From NCBI RefSeq assembly GCF_007109405.1, contig NZ_VJOY01000001.1, positions 186,001 through 250,000 of the forward strand: DNA of 64,000 nucleotides. Direction: 5' to 3'. Made by a program: the position numbers and the translations under genes. Positions 1 to 7,831 of this stretch are shown in pieces; the stretch's first letter is position 1; each line of letters opens with the position of its first letter. The notes beneath the pieces are model-generated. The model was not told where the DNA came from and did not search any database. It worked only from the letters and a program-made list of their open reading frames with translations. The stretch comes from Pseudomonas mangiferae. GTDB taxonomy: Bacteria; Pseudomonadota; Gammaproteobacteria; Pseudomonadales; Pseudomonadaceae.

Positions 1-1004
1 CGCCCATCACGTCGCCTTCGCGGCTCATCCGCGGGATGCTGGTGAACACCCAGGCCACCACGAAGCTGCCGAAGAAGCCCTGGGCGATCTTCGCCAGGAT
101 CGCGGTGCCCGCGTCGATGCCGGGGAGGAACACCAGGACTTCCAGGATCACCCCCACCAGGGCGCCGCCCACCACCGCCAGCGGACCGATGCGCCGCAGG
201 TTCAGCACGAAGCCGGCGAACAGCCCGGCCAGCACGCTGCTGAGGATGCCCACGGTGGAGATCAGGCCGATGGTGGCCGGCGCCACCCCCAGCTGGTGGA
301 TGAAGTAGTCCGGGGTGAGGGTCACCAGCCCCAGGGCGACGGTCAGCGGCGCGCCCACCGCCAGGGCCAGGCGCAGCACCGAAGGCTCGCGGTACAGGCG
401 CAGGGCCTGTGCCAGGGGCTTGCGTTCGCGGCGGTCCGCCAGGTTGCGCGCCGGCAGCAGCGGGGTAGCCAGCAGCAGCACCAGCAGCACCAGGGCGTGG
501 CCGCTGAAGGCCACCCGCCACTCGCCGTGCTGGCCGCCCACGTAGGGCGCCACGGCGAAGATGGCGAGGGCGCCGCCCAGGGGCGAGGCCACCGACCAGA
601 AGGCCAGGGCGGTGGTGCGCCGTGCGCCCGCGGTGGTGTGCATCAGCAGCGCCAGGGCCGCCAGCACCACGCTGATGTAGCCGGCGCCTTCCACCACGCG
701 CAGGGCCAGCAGCCATTCGAAGGCCTCGCTGCGGCTGGCCAGGTAGCTGCAGGCGGCGGCCAGCAGGAGCCCGGCGACGATGGCCGTGCGCTCGCCGACC
801 CGGGCGATGCCCCAGTTCACCAGGGGCGAGGCGAGGGCGGCGACGACGGCCACCGCCGACACCACCCAACTGGCCCGGGCCGGGGAGACCGAGAAGGCGT
901 GGGCGATGTCGGCCACCAGGAGAATGGTCTTGCCATGGCAGGCCGCGATGATCACGGCGAAGGACAGGGTGAGCAGGATCGAGGGCCAGCTTCCGGCACG
1001 CATC
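1..1004 (-). CDS. MFS transporter (3' end outside window)
   Basis: The minus-strand reading frame starts at the ATG ending at 1004 (MRAGSWPSILLTL) and runs open to the window edge, so about 334 N-terminal residues are seen and the C-terminus is missing. It is strongly hydrophobic, with repeated membrane segments and the basic loop between segments typical of major facilitator carriers. It lies 36 bp after the aldehyde dehydrogenase stop, in the same direction as the TonB receptor, GMC and aldehyde dehydrogenase genes, so it is probably the fourth gene of that operon and the inner-membrane carrier for its substrate or product. Substrate is not determinable from sequence. Confidence 0.85.
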
Positions 1005-1040
1005 GGGAAATCCTCGTCAGGAGAAAAAAGGGCGCGCGGC

Positions 1041-2450
1041 TCAGCGCCGCGCGATGTTCAGGACCTGCAGTTCGCTGAAAGCGTCGTAGCCGCGCTGGCC
1101 GCCTTCGTAGCCCAGGCCGCTCCACTTGTGCCCGCCCTTGGGCGCGCCGGGCTGGATGTGCAGGTGCTGGTTGACCCAGGCCAGGCCGCTTTCCAGGCGC
1201 GCGGCGATGGCTTCGCCGCGGGCCGTGTCGCGGGTCCACACCGAGGCCCCCAGGCCATAGGGGCTGGCGTTGGCCTGGGCGATGGCGTCCTCCACGTCGT
1301 CGAAGGGGATTACCGGCAGCACCGGGCCGAACTGCTCCTCGTCCACCAGGGCGACCCCGGCGCCGATCCCGCTGACCAGGGTCGGCGGGTAGAAGTGGCC
1401 GGGCCCGTCCAGGCGCCGGCCGCCGCTGTGGATGCGCGCGCCGTGGCGGCGGGCGTCGTCCACCAGCGCCTCGACCCGCTCCAGTTGCTGGCGGTTGCTC
1501 AGCGGGCCCAGCTCGCTGCGCGGGTCCAGCCCGTGGCCGAGGTGGGTGCGTTCGGCGCGGGCCACCAGGGCGGCCAGCAGTGGCTCGAACAGGCTCGCGT
1601 GGACGTACAGGCGCTTGATGGCGAAGCACACCTGGCCGCTGTTCCAGAACGCGCCCCAGAACAGTGGCTCGGCGATGGCCTCGACGTCGGCGTCCTCCAG
1701 CACCAGGGCGGCATCGTTACCGCCCAGCTCCAGGGTCAGCCGCTTGAGATCGTCGGCGGCGCCGGCGTACAGACGCTTGCCGGTGGCAACGCTGCCGGTG
1801 AAGGTGATGTGGCGGACCGCCGGCTGGCGTGCCAGGTACTCGCCCACCGCACCGTCGCCGGCCACCACGTTGAGGACGCCGGCGGGGAACAGGTCGCGCA
1901 GCAGGCCGGCCAGCAGCAGGGTGGACAGCGGCGTGTGCTCCGACGGCTTGGCCACCACGGTGTTGCCGGCATGCAGCGCCGGCGCCAGCTTCAGCACCAG
2001 CAGGATCAGCGGCACGTTCCACGGGGTGATGGCGGCCACCACCCCCAGGGGCCGGCGGACGATGCGCACCCGGCGCTCGTCGTCGTCCTGCAGGGTGGTC
2101 TCGGCGGGGACCTCCAGGGCCGCGTAGTGATCCAGGGTGGCCGCCACCCCGGCGATCTCCTGGCGGGTGGCCTGCAGCGGCCGGCCCTGTTCGCGGGTCA
2201 CCAGCTCGGCCAGCGCCGCGACGTGCTCGCGCACCCGGGTCGCGGCCGCGGCCAGGCTCAGCCGGCGCGCCTCGGGCGCCCCGGACCAGGCCGGCAGGGC
2301 GCGGGCGGCGGCGGCCACCGCCTGGCGCACCTGCTCCTGGCTGGCGCGGGCGGCCTGGCCCACCGCGTCGCCGCTGGCGGGATCGAAGACGTCATCGTAA
2401 GTGGCGGCCGGCTGCAGCTGGCCGTCGATCAGCAGGTCATGACGGGACAT
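1041..2450 (-). CDS. NAD(P)-dependent aldehyde dehydrogenase
   Basis: This 469-residue protein has the usual length of the ALDH superfamily, which oxidises aldehydes to acids. Visible motifs are TPWN at residues 142-145, the cofactor lysine in VAKPSEH (K168), FTGSVATGK at 217-225, the general base in LELGGND (E241) and the catalytic cysteine in SGQVC (C275). It is a soluble enzyme with no signal peptide. It lies 10 bp downstream of the GMC oxidoreductase, fitting a two-step alcohol to aldehyde to acid oxidation. The best guess within the family is a broad-specificity or vanillin/aryl-aldehyde-like member, but specificity is inference. Confidence 0.93.
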   Translation of the reverse strand: MSRHDLLIDGQLQPAATYDDVFDPASGDAVGQAARASQEQVRQAVAAAARALPAWSGAPEARRLSLAAAATRVREHVAALAELVTREQGRPLQATRQEIAGVAATLDHYAALEVPAETTLQDDDERRVRIVRRPLGVVAAITPWNVPLILLVLKLAPALHAGNTVVAKPSEHTPLSTLLLAGLLRDLFPAGVLNVVAGDGAVGEYLARQPAVRHITFTGSVATGKRLYAGAADDLKRLTLELGGNDAALVLEDADVEAIAEPLFWGAFWNSGQVCFAIKRLYVHASLFEPLLAALVARAERTHLGHGLDPRSELGPLSNRQQLERVEALVDDARRHGARIHSGGRRLDGPGHFYPPTLVSGIGAGVALVDEEQFGPVLPVIPFDDVEDAIAQANASPYGLGASVWTRDTARGEAIAARLESGLAWVNQHLHIQPGAPKGGHKWSGLGYEGGQRGYDAFSELQVLNIARR

Positions 2451-2460
2451 GGAAGGCTCC

Positions 2461-4053
2461 TCAGGCGCCGGCCCGGATGGCGTCGGCGAGCTTCTCGGCG
2501 AGCATCAGGGTCGGCAGGTTGGTGTTGGCGGTGGGGATCACCGGCATGATCGAGGCGTCCACCACCCGCAGGCCCTCGACGCCATGGACCTGGCCGGCGC
2601 TGTCCACCACCGCGAGGGGGTCGTCGATGCGGCCCATGCGGCAGGTGCCACTGGGGTGCCAGACGCCCCCCACGTGGCCGCGCAGGTAGCGCTCCAGGGC
2701 CGCATCGTCCGCCAGCAGCGCGTCCAGCGCCGGACCGCCGGGCTGCGGCACGGCGAAGGGGGTCAGGTGCAGGCGCAGGTCGTAGCGCGCCAGGCTCGGG
2801 TGGCGGAACAGGCGCTGGAAGGTGCGCAGGGCGACCCGCAGCCGCTGCACGTCGCGGGGGTCGGAGAGCAGGTTGAAATCCACCTGGGGCGGGCTCGACG
2901 GGTCGCGGTCCCGCAGCTGCAGGTGGCCGCGGGAGCTGGGCTTGTTGATCCACACCAGGGCGTGGGCGACGTTGCGCTGGGCATCCGCGCCGATGGCCAG
3001 GTACAGGTCCGACGGCACCGCCGGGTCCACCCCGGAGGACAGGCGGATGCCCAACTGATGGGAGGTGCCGGGGCGGTGCGTGCGGGCGTCCTCGCGGGCG
3101 GTGTCGCCCAGGCCGGCGAGGGTGCCGATGGAGCTGTGTTCCCAGAGGTTGCGGCCCACGCCGGGGCGGTCGGCCACCACCTCGATGCCCAGGTCGCGCA
3201 GGTGGTCCGCGGGGCCGATGCCGCTGCGCAGCAGCAGGGCCGGCGAGTGCAGGGCGCCGGCGGCGAGCAGCACCTCGCCGCCGAGGACCTGCACCCGCTG
3301 GCCGTCGCGGACCAGCTCCACCCCGCGGATGCGCGCACCGTCGCGCAGCAGCGACAGCACCGGGCTGTCGGTCCAGAGGGTCAGGTTGGGCCGGGCGCGC
3401 ACCGCGTCGTCCAGGTAGCCGCGGGCGGCCGAGACGCGCTGGCCGTTCTCCAGGTTCACCGCGGGGGCGAAGTAGCCGTCCTCGAACACGCCGTTCTGGT
3501 CGCCGATGTCCTCCAGGCCCTCGGCGCCCAGCGCCTCGGTCACCGCGCGGGTGAACGGGGTCCGGTCCGTGGGGGTGATGCGGCTGATGGGGATCGGGCC
3601 ATCTTGCCCGTGCAGGTCGTTGGCGTAGTCGGTGTCGCGCTCCACCTTGCGGAAGTAGGGCAGCACCGCGGACCACGACCAGCCCTCGGCGCCATGGGCC
3701 GCCCATTGGTCGTAGTCCCGGGGCAGGCCACGGTTGGCCACCAGCACGTTGACGCTGGAGCCGCCGCCCAGCACCCGGGCCTGTTCGAGAAAATTGAGCG
3801 GGCGCGGCGTGTCGTCCGCCTGGGCGCCGTGACGCACCGCCAGGTTCGGCCAGAAGTAGCGCTCGCGCATTTCCAGGCGCAGGCGGAACGGGTTGAGACC
3901 GTCGAGGATTTCCGCCGGGGTGGCGCCGGGCGGCGTGTCGGGCCCGGCCTCGATCAGCAGGACGCGCCGGTGCGGGTCTTCGGACAGCCGGCTGGCCAGC
4001 ACGCAGCCGGCGCTGCCGCCCCCGACGATGAGGTAGTCGTACGCAGAAGCCAT
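2461..4053 (-). CDS. GMC family FAD-dependent alcohol dehydrogenase/oxidase
   Basis: The 530-residue protein begins with the FAD-binding motif VGGGSAG (residues 10-16), followed by SRLSEDP, as in choline-dehydrogenase-like GMC flavoenzymes. The catalytic histidine is visible in GVWHPSGTCRMG (about H466), and the C-terminal PTANTNLPTLMLAEKLAD block is also standard. The enzyme should oxidise a primary alcohol to an aldehyde, passing electrons to a quinone or other acceptor. The aldehyde dehydrogenase follows in the same operon and a TonB receptor precedes it. The same combination is known from polyethylene-glycol and other alcohol degradation loci, but the substrate here is unproven. Confidence 0.92.
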   Translation of the reverse strand: MASAYDYLIVGGGSAGCVLASRLSEDPHRRVLLIEAGPDTPPGATPAEILDGLNPFRLRLEMRERYFWPNLAVRHGAQADDTPRPLNFLEQARVLGGGSSVNVLVANRGLPRDYDQWAAHGAEGWSWSAVLPYFRKVERDTDYANDLHGQDGPIPISRITPTDRTPFTRAVTEALGAEGLEDIGDQNGVFEDGYFAPAVNLENGQRVSAARGYLDDAVRARPNLTLWTDSPVLSLLRDGARIRGVELVRDGQRVQVLGGEVLLAAGALHSPALLLRSGIGPADHLRDLGIEVVADRPGVGRNLWEHSSIGTLAGLGDTAREDARTHRPGTSHQLGIRLSSGVDPAVPSDLYLAIGADAQRNVAHALVWINKPSSRGHLQLRDRDPSSPPQVDFNLLSDPRDVQRLRVALRTFQRLFRHPSLARYDLRLHLTPFAVPQPGGPALDALLADDAALERYLRGHVGGVWHPSGTCRMGRIDDPLAVVDSAGQVHGVEGLRVVDASIMPVIPTANTNLPTLMLAEKLADAIRAGA

Positions 4054-4101
4054 GGAACCTCCGGGCCGGGGTGCACGACCCCGGCGTGGTGGGAGACGGG
4101 G

Positions 4102-6393
4102 TCAGAACTCGACGGCGATGCCGGCCACCAGGGAGCGCGGGGCGCCCCGGTGGTACTTGGGCGCGCTGTAGAAATCGCCGTCGTCGGGGTTGGCGGACAC
4201 CGCGCCGGAATTCACCCCGGCCAGGTACTGCTTGTCGAAGATATTGTTCAGGTTGAGGGTCAGGGTGGCCTGCTTCAGCGCCGGGCTCAGCCCCTTCAGG
4301 CGGTAGCCCAGGTTGGCGTCGAAGAGGGTGTAGCCGCCGATGCGTTCGTCGTTGGCCAGGTCGCCGTAGAAGGCGCCGGTGTGGCGCCCCAGCAGGTTGG
4401 CGTAGAAGGTCTGGTCGTCGTAGCCGATGCCGGCGCTGAGCAGGTGCCGCGGTGCGTCGTAGAGCTGGTTGCCGGCGGTATCCAGGGTCGCGCCGCCGGC
4501 GCGGTAGTCGTCGTCCTGGGTCGAGCGCAGGTAGGTCCAGGTGCCGAAGTAGGTGAAGTGCCCCGGCAGCAGGCCGTTGATGGCCAGCTCCAGGCCCTTG
4601 GTGGTGACGTCGCCGGCGTTGAAGTAGGAGGTGACCCCGGTGACTTCCTCGAACGCCGCCTGGCGATCCTTGAAGCGGTCGTAGAACAGCGCCGCGCTGA
4701 GCAGCAGGTCGTCGCTGGCGTAGCGCCAGCCGACCTCCTGGTTCCAGGTCAGCTCGGGCTTCTGCTTGTCGTTGCCGTCGCGGTGGCCGTAGACCGAGGC
4801 CACCGCCGGGACGCGGATGTTGGAGGTGGTGTTGTAGTAGAGCTGCTGGCGCGGGTCGAACTGGTAGCTGAGGCTCAGGCTGGGCAGCACGCGCTGGTAG
4901 TCGACGCTGTCGCGGAAGCCGCTCAGGCGGTCGCCGCCCTTGAGCTCGGTGTGCTGCCAGGCCAGGCCGCCGACCAGGGTCAGGTCGGGAGCGATGTCCC
5001 AGGTGTCCTGGGCCCAGAGCTTCTGGGTGGTGATCTCGTTCTTCTGGTCGGTGAAGTACACCGGGTTGCCCCGGGCGTCCCGCAACGGGTGGCTGCCGTC
5101 GATGCTGGCCGGCTTGCCGTTGCCCTTGATGGGAATGACCGCCATCCGGTTGTCGGCATGGGTGTAGTCGGTCCACAGGCCGAACTGCAGGGTGTGGGCG
5201 TCGTTGACGATGACGTCCAGGCTGTTGCTGGAGCCGATGCGGTACTGGGTGGGGTAGACGCTGAGGGCGCCGGTCACCATCGGGTCGAGGGTGTCGCCGT
5301 CGCCGTTCAGGTCGCTGCCGGTATTGAGTTCGGACACCGGCACCACCGCTACCGCGGCGGTGCCGTCGGTGACCCGCACGAAGTACGGGTCGATCTTCAG
5401 CTGGAGGTTGTCGCCCAGGTTGAACAGGCCGTTCAGCGCATAGGTCTGGATCTTGAAGTCGGCCCGGGAGGCGGCGGCGCTCTCCCCGGGAATCGTGCGG
5501 TCGGCTACCCCCTGGGTGCCGCCCTGGGTGGGGAAGACGGCCTGGGCGTAGCCGCTGTCGTAGTCGCTGGCGCGGTACTCGGCCAGGGTCGGGTGCTTGT
5601 AGCTGTTGGTGCGCATCAGGAAGCTGGAGAAGATCGCGTTGATGCGGTTGCCGTTGCCCCATTCGTACTGCAGGTTGCCCTCGTAGCGGTTGGAGGACAG
5701 CTCGCCGTCACTGTCGTCCCACAGCTCGCCGGTGGTGCGCGAGGCGGAGAACCAGGCGGAGAAGCCATCGTACTCGCCGGTGTTGACCCGGGCGAAGGTG
5801 CGCAGCAGGTCGTCGCTGCCGACGTTCTGCTTGAGCAGCGCACCGGCCTCACGGGTCGGCGCCACGCTGCGGATCTGCACGCTGCCGCCGCTGGCGGTGA
5901 GGGTCGGGGCGTTGATGGAGGAGGAGCCGTACAGCACCGAGACCGATGCATAGTTCTCCGGGTCGCCCATGAAGTCGGCGTGGGGGGTGAGGAACTGCGG
6001 GTCGTTCAGCGGCACGCCGTCGCGGGTGAAGCCCAACTGGTCCTGGGAGAAACCGCGGATGTTCAGCGCACCCTCGGTGATGCCGCTGTTGTCGCCGCCA
6101 CTGGCGTGCACGCCGGGCAGGTACTTCAGGGCGCCGGTCACCGCACTGTCCAGGCCGACGAATTTCTCCAGTTGCGCCTTGGTCAGGGTGCCCTTGGACA
6201 CCGCCGCGGACTCCTTGTGGGCGTCGCCCACGTCGGCGCCGTCGGTGTCGCTGGAGCGACCTTGCACCACGACGGTGTCCAGAGTGGGCGCGGTCTCTTT
6301 TGTATCGGCCCGGACACCGTTCGTATGTATGAGCAATGAACTCGAAAGTGCGATCGCCACGTGGATCTTCGTGAACTCGAAATGCGGTTTCAT
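4102..6393 (-). CDS. TonB-dependent outer-membrane receptor
   Basis: The preferred start is the ATG ending at 6393 (MKPHFEFTKIHVAIALSSS), giving 763 residues. A signal peptide is visible, with cleavage expected near residues 28-29 before ADTKE. A TonB-box-like LDTVVVQG follows, then a plug domain, then alternating aromatic beta-strands ending in the terminal strand LVAGIAVEF. It should import a substrate across the outer membrane with TonB energy. The gene leads the operon containing GMC, aldehyde dehydrogenase and MFS genes, so the ligand is probably their substrate and need not be a siderophore. A sigma-54-type promoter lies 43-58 bp upstream of the start. Confidence 0.92.
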   Translation of the reverse strand: MKPHFEFTKIHVAIALSSSLLIHTNGVRADTKETAPTLDTVVVQGRSSDTDGADVGDAHKESAAVSKGTLTKAQLEKFVGLDSAVTGALKYLPGVHASGGDNSGITEGALNIRGFSQDQLGFTRDGVPLNDPQFLTPHADFMGDPENYASVSVLYGSSSINAPTLTASGGSVQIRSVAPTREAGALLKQNVGSDDLLRTFARVNTGEYDGFSAWFSASRTTGELWDDSDGELSSNRYEGNLQYEWGNGNRINAIFSSFLMRTNSYKHPTLAEYRASDYDSGYAQAVFPTQGGTQGVADRTIPGESAAASRADFKIQTYALNGLFNLGDNLQLKIDPYFVRVTDGTAAVAVVPVSELNTGSDLNGDGDTLDPMVTGALSVYPTQYRIGSSNSLDVIVNDAHTLQFGLWTDYTHADNRMAVIPIKGNGKPASIDGSHPLRDARGNPVYFTDQKNEITTQKLWAQDTWDIAPDLTLVGGLAWQHTELKGGDRLSGFRDSVDYQRVLPSLSLSYQFDPRQQLYYNTTSNIRVPAVASVYGHRDGNDKQKPELTWNQEVGWRYASDDLLLSAALFYDRFKDRQAAFEEVTGVTSYFNAGDVTTKGLELAINGLLPGHFTYFGTWTYLRSTQDDDYRAGGATLDTAGNQLYDAPRHLLSAGIGYDDQTFYANLLGRHTGAFYGDLANDERIGGYTLFDANLGYRLKGLSPALKQATLTLNLNNIFDKQYLAGVNSGAVSANPDDGDFYSAPKYHRGAPRSLVAGIAVEF

Positions 6394-6435
6394 GGTTGTT
6401 ATCTCGACGGCAGGAAAGGGCGCTAACAGCCAGTG

Positions 6436-6451
6436 AGCAAGCACTGTGCCA
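6436..6451 (-). promoter_or_regulatory. sigma-54 (RpoN) promoter of the TonB receptor operon
   Basis: On the minus strand this reads TGGCACAGTGCTTGCT. It has the invariant GG and GC separated by 10 bases and matches the TGGCAC-N5-TTGCW consensus completely. The predicted transcription start would leave a leader of roughly 30 bases before the ATG. An RpoN promoter requires an enhancer-binding protein. A candidate enhancer site lies about 70 bp further upstream. Confidence 0.8.
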
Positions 6452-6521
6452 TCGCGTCGGCGCGGTATTCAGGGGCTTTGGGGCGGGCCTTCGCGCCGAT
6501 TGCTGCCGGGGCTGCAACGCC

Positions 6522-6558
6522 GTGCTAGTGCGGTGGTGCTGGGGCAGCAGGTCGGGAA
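6522..6558 (-). promoter_or_regulatory. shared upstream element A (putative enhancer site)
   Basis: This 37-bp stretch matches the stretch at 10307-10343 at 29 of 37 positions, counted by eye. The conserved core on the plus strand is GGTGGTGC/TGTGGTGC followed by GGGCAGCAGG and GGGAA. Each copy lies 70-90 bp upstream of a sigma-54-like promoter, the position expected for an enhancer-binding protein. The identity of the regulator is unknown. Confidence 0.55.
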
Positions 6559-6617
6559 TAAAGTGGGTTGGAAGTTGAGGCGGGATCAGCGGAAAAGAAA
6601 AAGTGGCTATATAAAGA

Positions 6618-6663
6618 CCGTATATAAAAGAACGGGCGGACACTTCTGGGAAGTTGTCCGCCC
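6618..6663 (-). terminator. intrinsic terminator after the binding-protein gene
   Basis: GGGCGGACACTTC (6634-6646) pairs with GAAGTTGTCCGCCC (6650-6663), with one bulged base and a 3-base loop. On the minus strand the hairpin is followed by GTTCTTTTATATA, a U-rich tract. This is the right orientation and position to end transcription of the binding-protein gene, whose stop is at 6694. Confidence 0.8.
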
Positions 6664-6693
6664 GGGGTTCTTATGGAGGGCCTTCGACCGAAG

Positions 6694-7776
6694 TTATAAG
6701 TTGCCGGTCAATTGGGGCGAGTCGGCTTTCCAGACGTGCTGCAGGTCCAGGTTCTTCAACCCCTGCTGGACGAAGCGGGGGTCGATCAGGGCGTCCACGT
6801 CGACATCCTTGCGGATGAGCCGGGCCTGCCGGCTGTAGGCGATGGCGTCGGTGTAGTGCTGGCGCAGCGCCTGGTCGTACAGCGGGCTGAAGTGGGCCGC
6901 CCAGGATTCTCCCTCCACCTCGCGCTGCAGCACGCTCAAGGGTTGGCCGGATTGGCTGAGGTAACCCAGGTAGGCGGCCTGGTTGGCCTCCTGGGAGGTC
7001 CAGTAGGCAGCCTTCAGGTAGGCGTCCACCACCAGCTGGGTCAGTTCCGGGTAGCGGGTGACGAAGGCGTCGCTGGCCCACAACTCGGCGCGCATCTTCC
7101 AGTCCGCCGGGGCCTGCTTGCTGGACCAGATGATGGTGCCCACCTGCTTGTCTTCCAGCAGGTAGGCGTCGGACAGGGTGAAGAACGCATCCACCCGTCC
7201 GGCGCTCAGGGCCGCGGCGCCGGCCTGGGGGTTGAGGTTGAACAGGCGGAAGTCGCTGAAGTGCAGGCCGTTGGCCTCCACCAGCTTGGCGAAGGACAGC
7301 TCCCAGGGGCGACCGCGGTGCAGGGCGATGCGTTTGCCCTTGAGGTCGGCGATAGTCTTGGCCGGCGAACCAGGCGGCACCACCAGGTAGACGTTGTTGC
7401 CGACCCCGCCGGGGGCGACGATCCGGGTGGAGATGCCCGAGGCGTTGGCGATGATGGACGGCAGGTCACCGTAGAAGGCGAAGTCGATGCGCTGGTTGGC
7501 GAACTCCTCGTTGACGAAGGTGCCCACCGAGGCGGTGGCGGCCGGCACCCACTCCAGTTTCACGTTGCGCTTGGCCAGCTCCTGTTCCAGCCATTTGTCC
7601 CGGTCCATCACGTAGGCCGGGCCGTTGAAGACCACCTTGCCGGCGTTGGCGTAGGCCACGGTGGCGATGCGCACGGTCTGCGGCGCCTCGGCCGCGGCCA
7701 GGGCCTGGGCGGCGAACAGCAGGGCGCCCAGGCGGGCGCCGTGGCGCAGCAGGCGGGCGAAGAAGGGGGCATGCAT
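6694..7776 (-). CDS. ABC-type substrate-binding protein, sulfonate/nitrate/taurine family
   Basis: The 360-residue protein starts with a basic, hydrophobic signal peptide ending near AQALAAAEA, so it is periplasmic. The mature part has the SsuA/TauA/NrtA-type fold signature: VRIATVAYANAGKVVFNG, then DFAFYGDLPSIIANASG, then PPGSPAKTIADLKGKRIALHRG. It sits 55 bp downstream of a TonB receptor and is followed by a terminator, so no permease or ATPase gene accompanies it. It may hand a ligand from the receptor to an ABC transporter encoded elsewhere. Sulfonate or another organosulfur compound is a reasonable but unproven ligand. Confidence 0.88.
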   Translation of the reverse strand: MHAPFFARLLRHGARLGALLFAAQALAAAEAPQTVRIATVAYANAGKVVFNGPAYVMDRDKWLEQELAKRNVKLEWVPAATASVGTFVNEEFANQRIDFAFYGDLPSIIANASGISTRIVAPGGVGNNVYLVVPPGSPAKTIADLKGKRIALHRGRPWELSFAKLVEANGLHFSDFRLFNLNPQAGAAALSAGRVDAFFTLSDAYLLEDKQVGTIIWSSKQAPADWKMRAELWASDAFVTRYPELTQLVVDAYLKAAYWTSQEANQAAYLGYLSQSGQPLSVLQREVEGESWAAHFSPLYDQALRQHYTDAIAYSRQARLIRKDVDVDALIDPRFVQQGLKNLDLQHVWKADSPQLTGNL

Positions 7777-7831
7777 GGCGATTACCTCGCTCGGGCGGCC
7801 ACGGCCGAAACGCCGTGGGCCGCGGTGGTGA

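Noticed and set aside
2429-6339. Very long open frames opposite or alongside the GMC and TonB receptor genes (2429-5662 minus, 2449-6339 plus)
   Set aside because: They lack recognisable domains, are extremely rich in Gly, Ala, Arg and Gln, and follow from high third-position GC in the real genes on the other frame.
6391-6405. Crc/Hfq site at the first TonB receptor start (AACAACCA)
   Set aside because: One mismatch to the motif; kept out because the sigma-54 promoter explains its control better.
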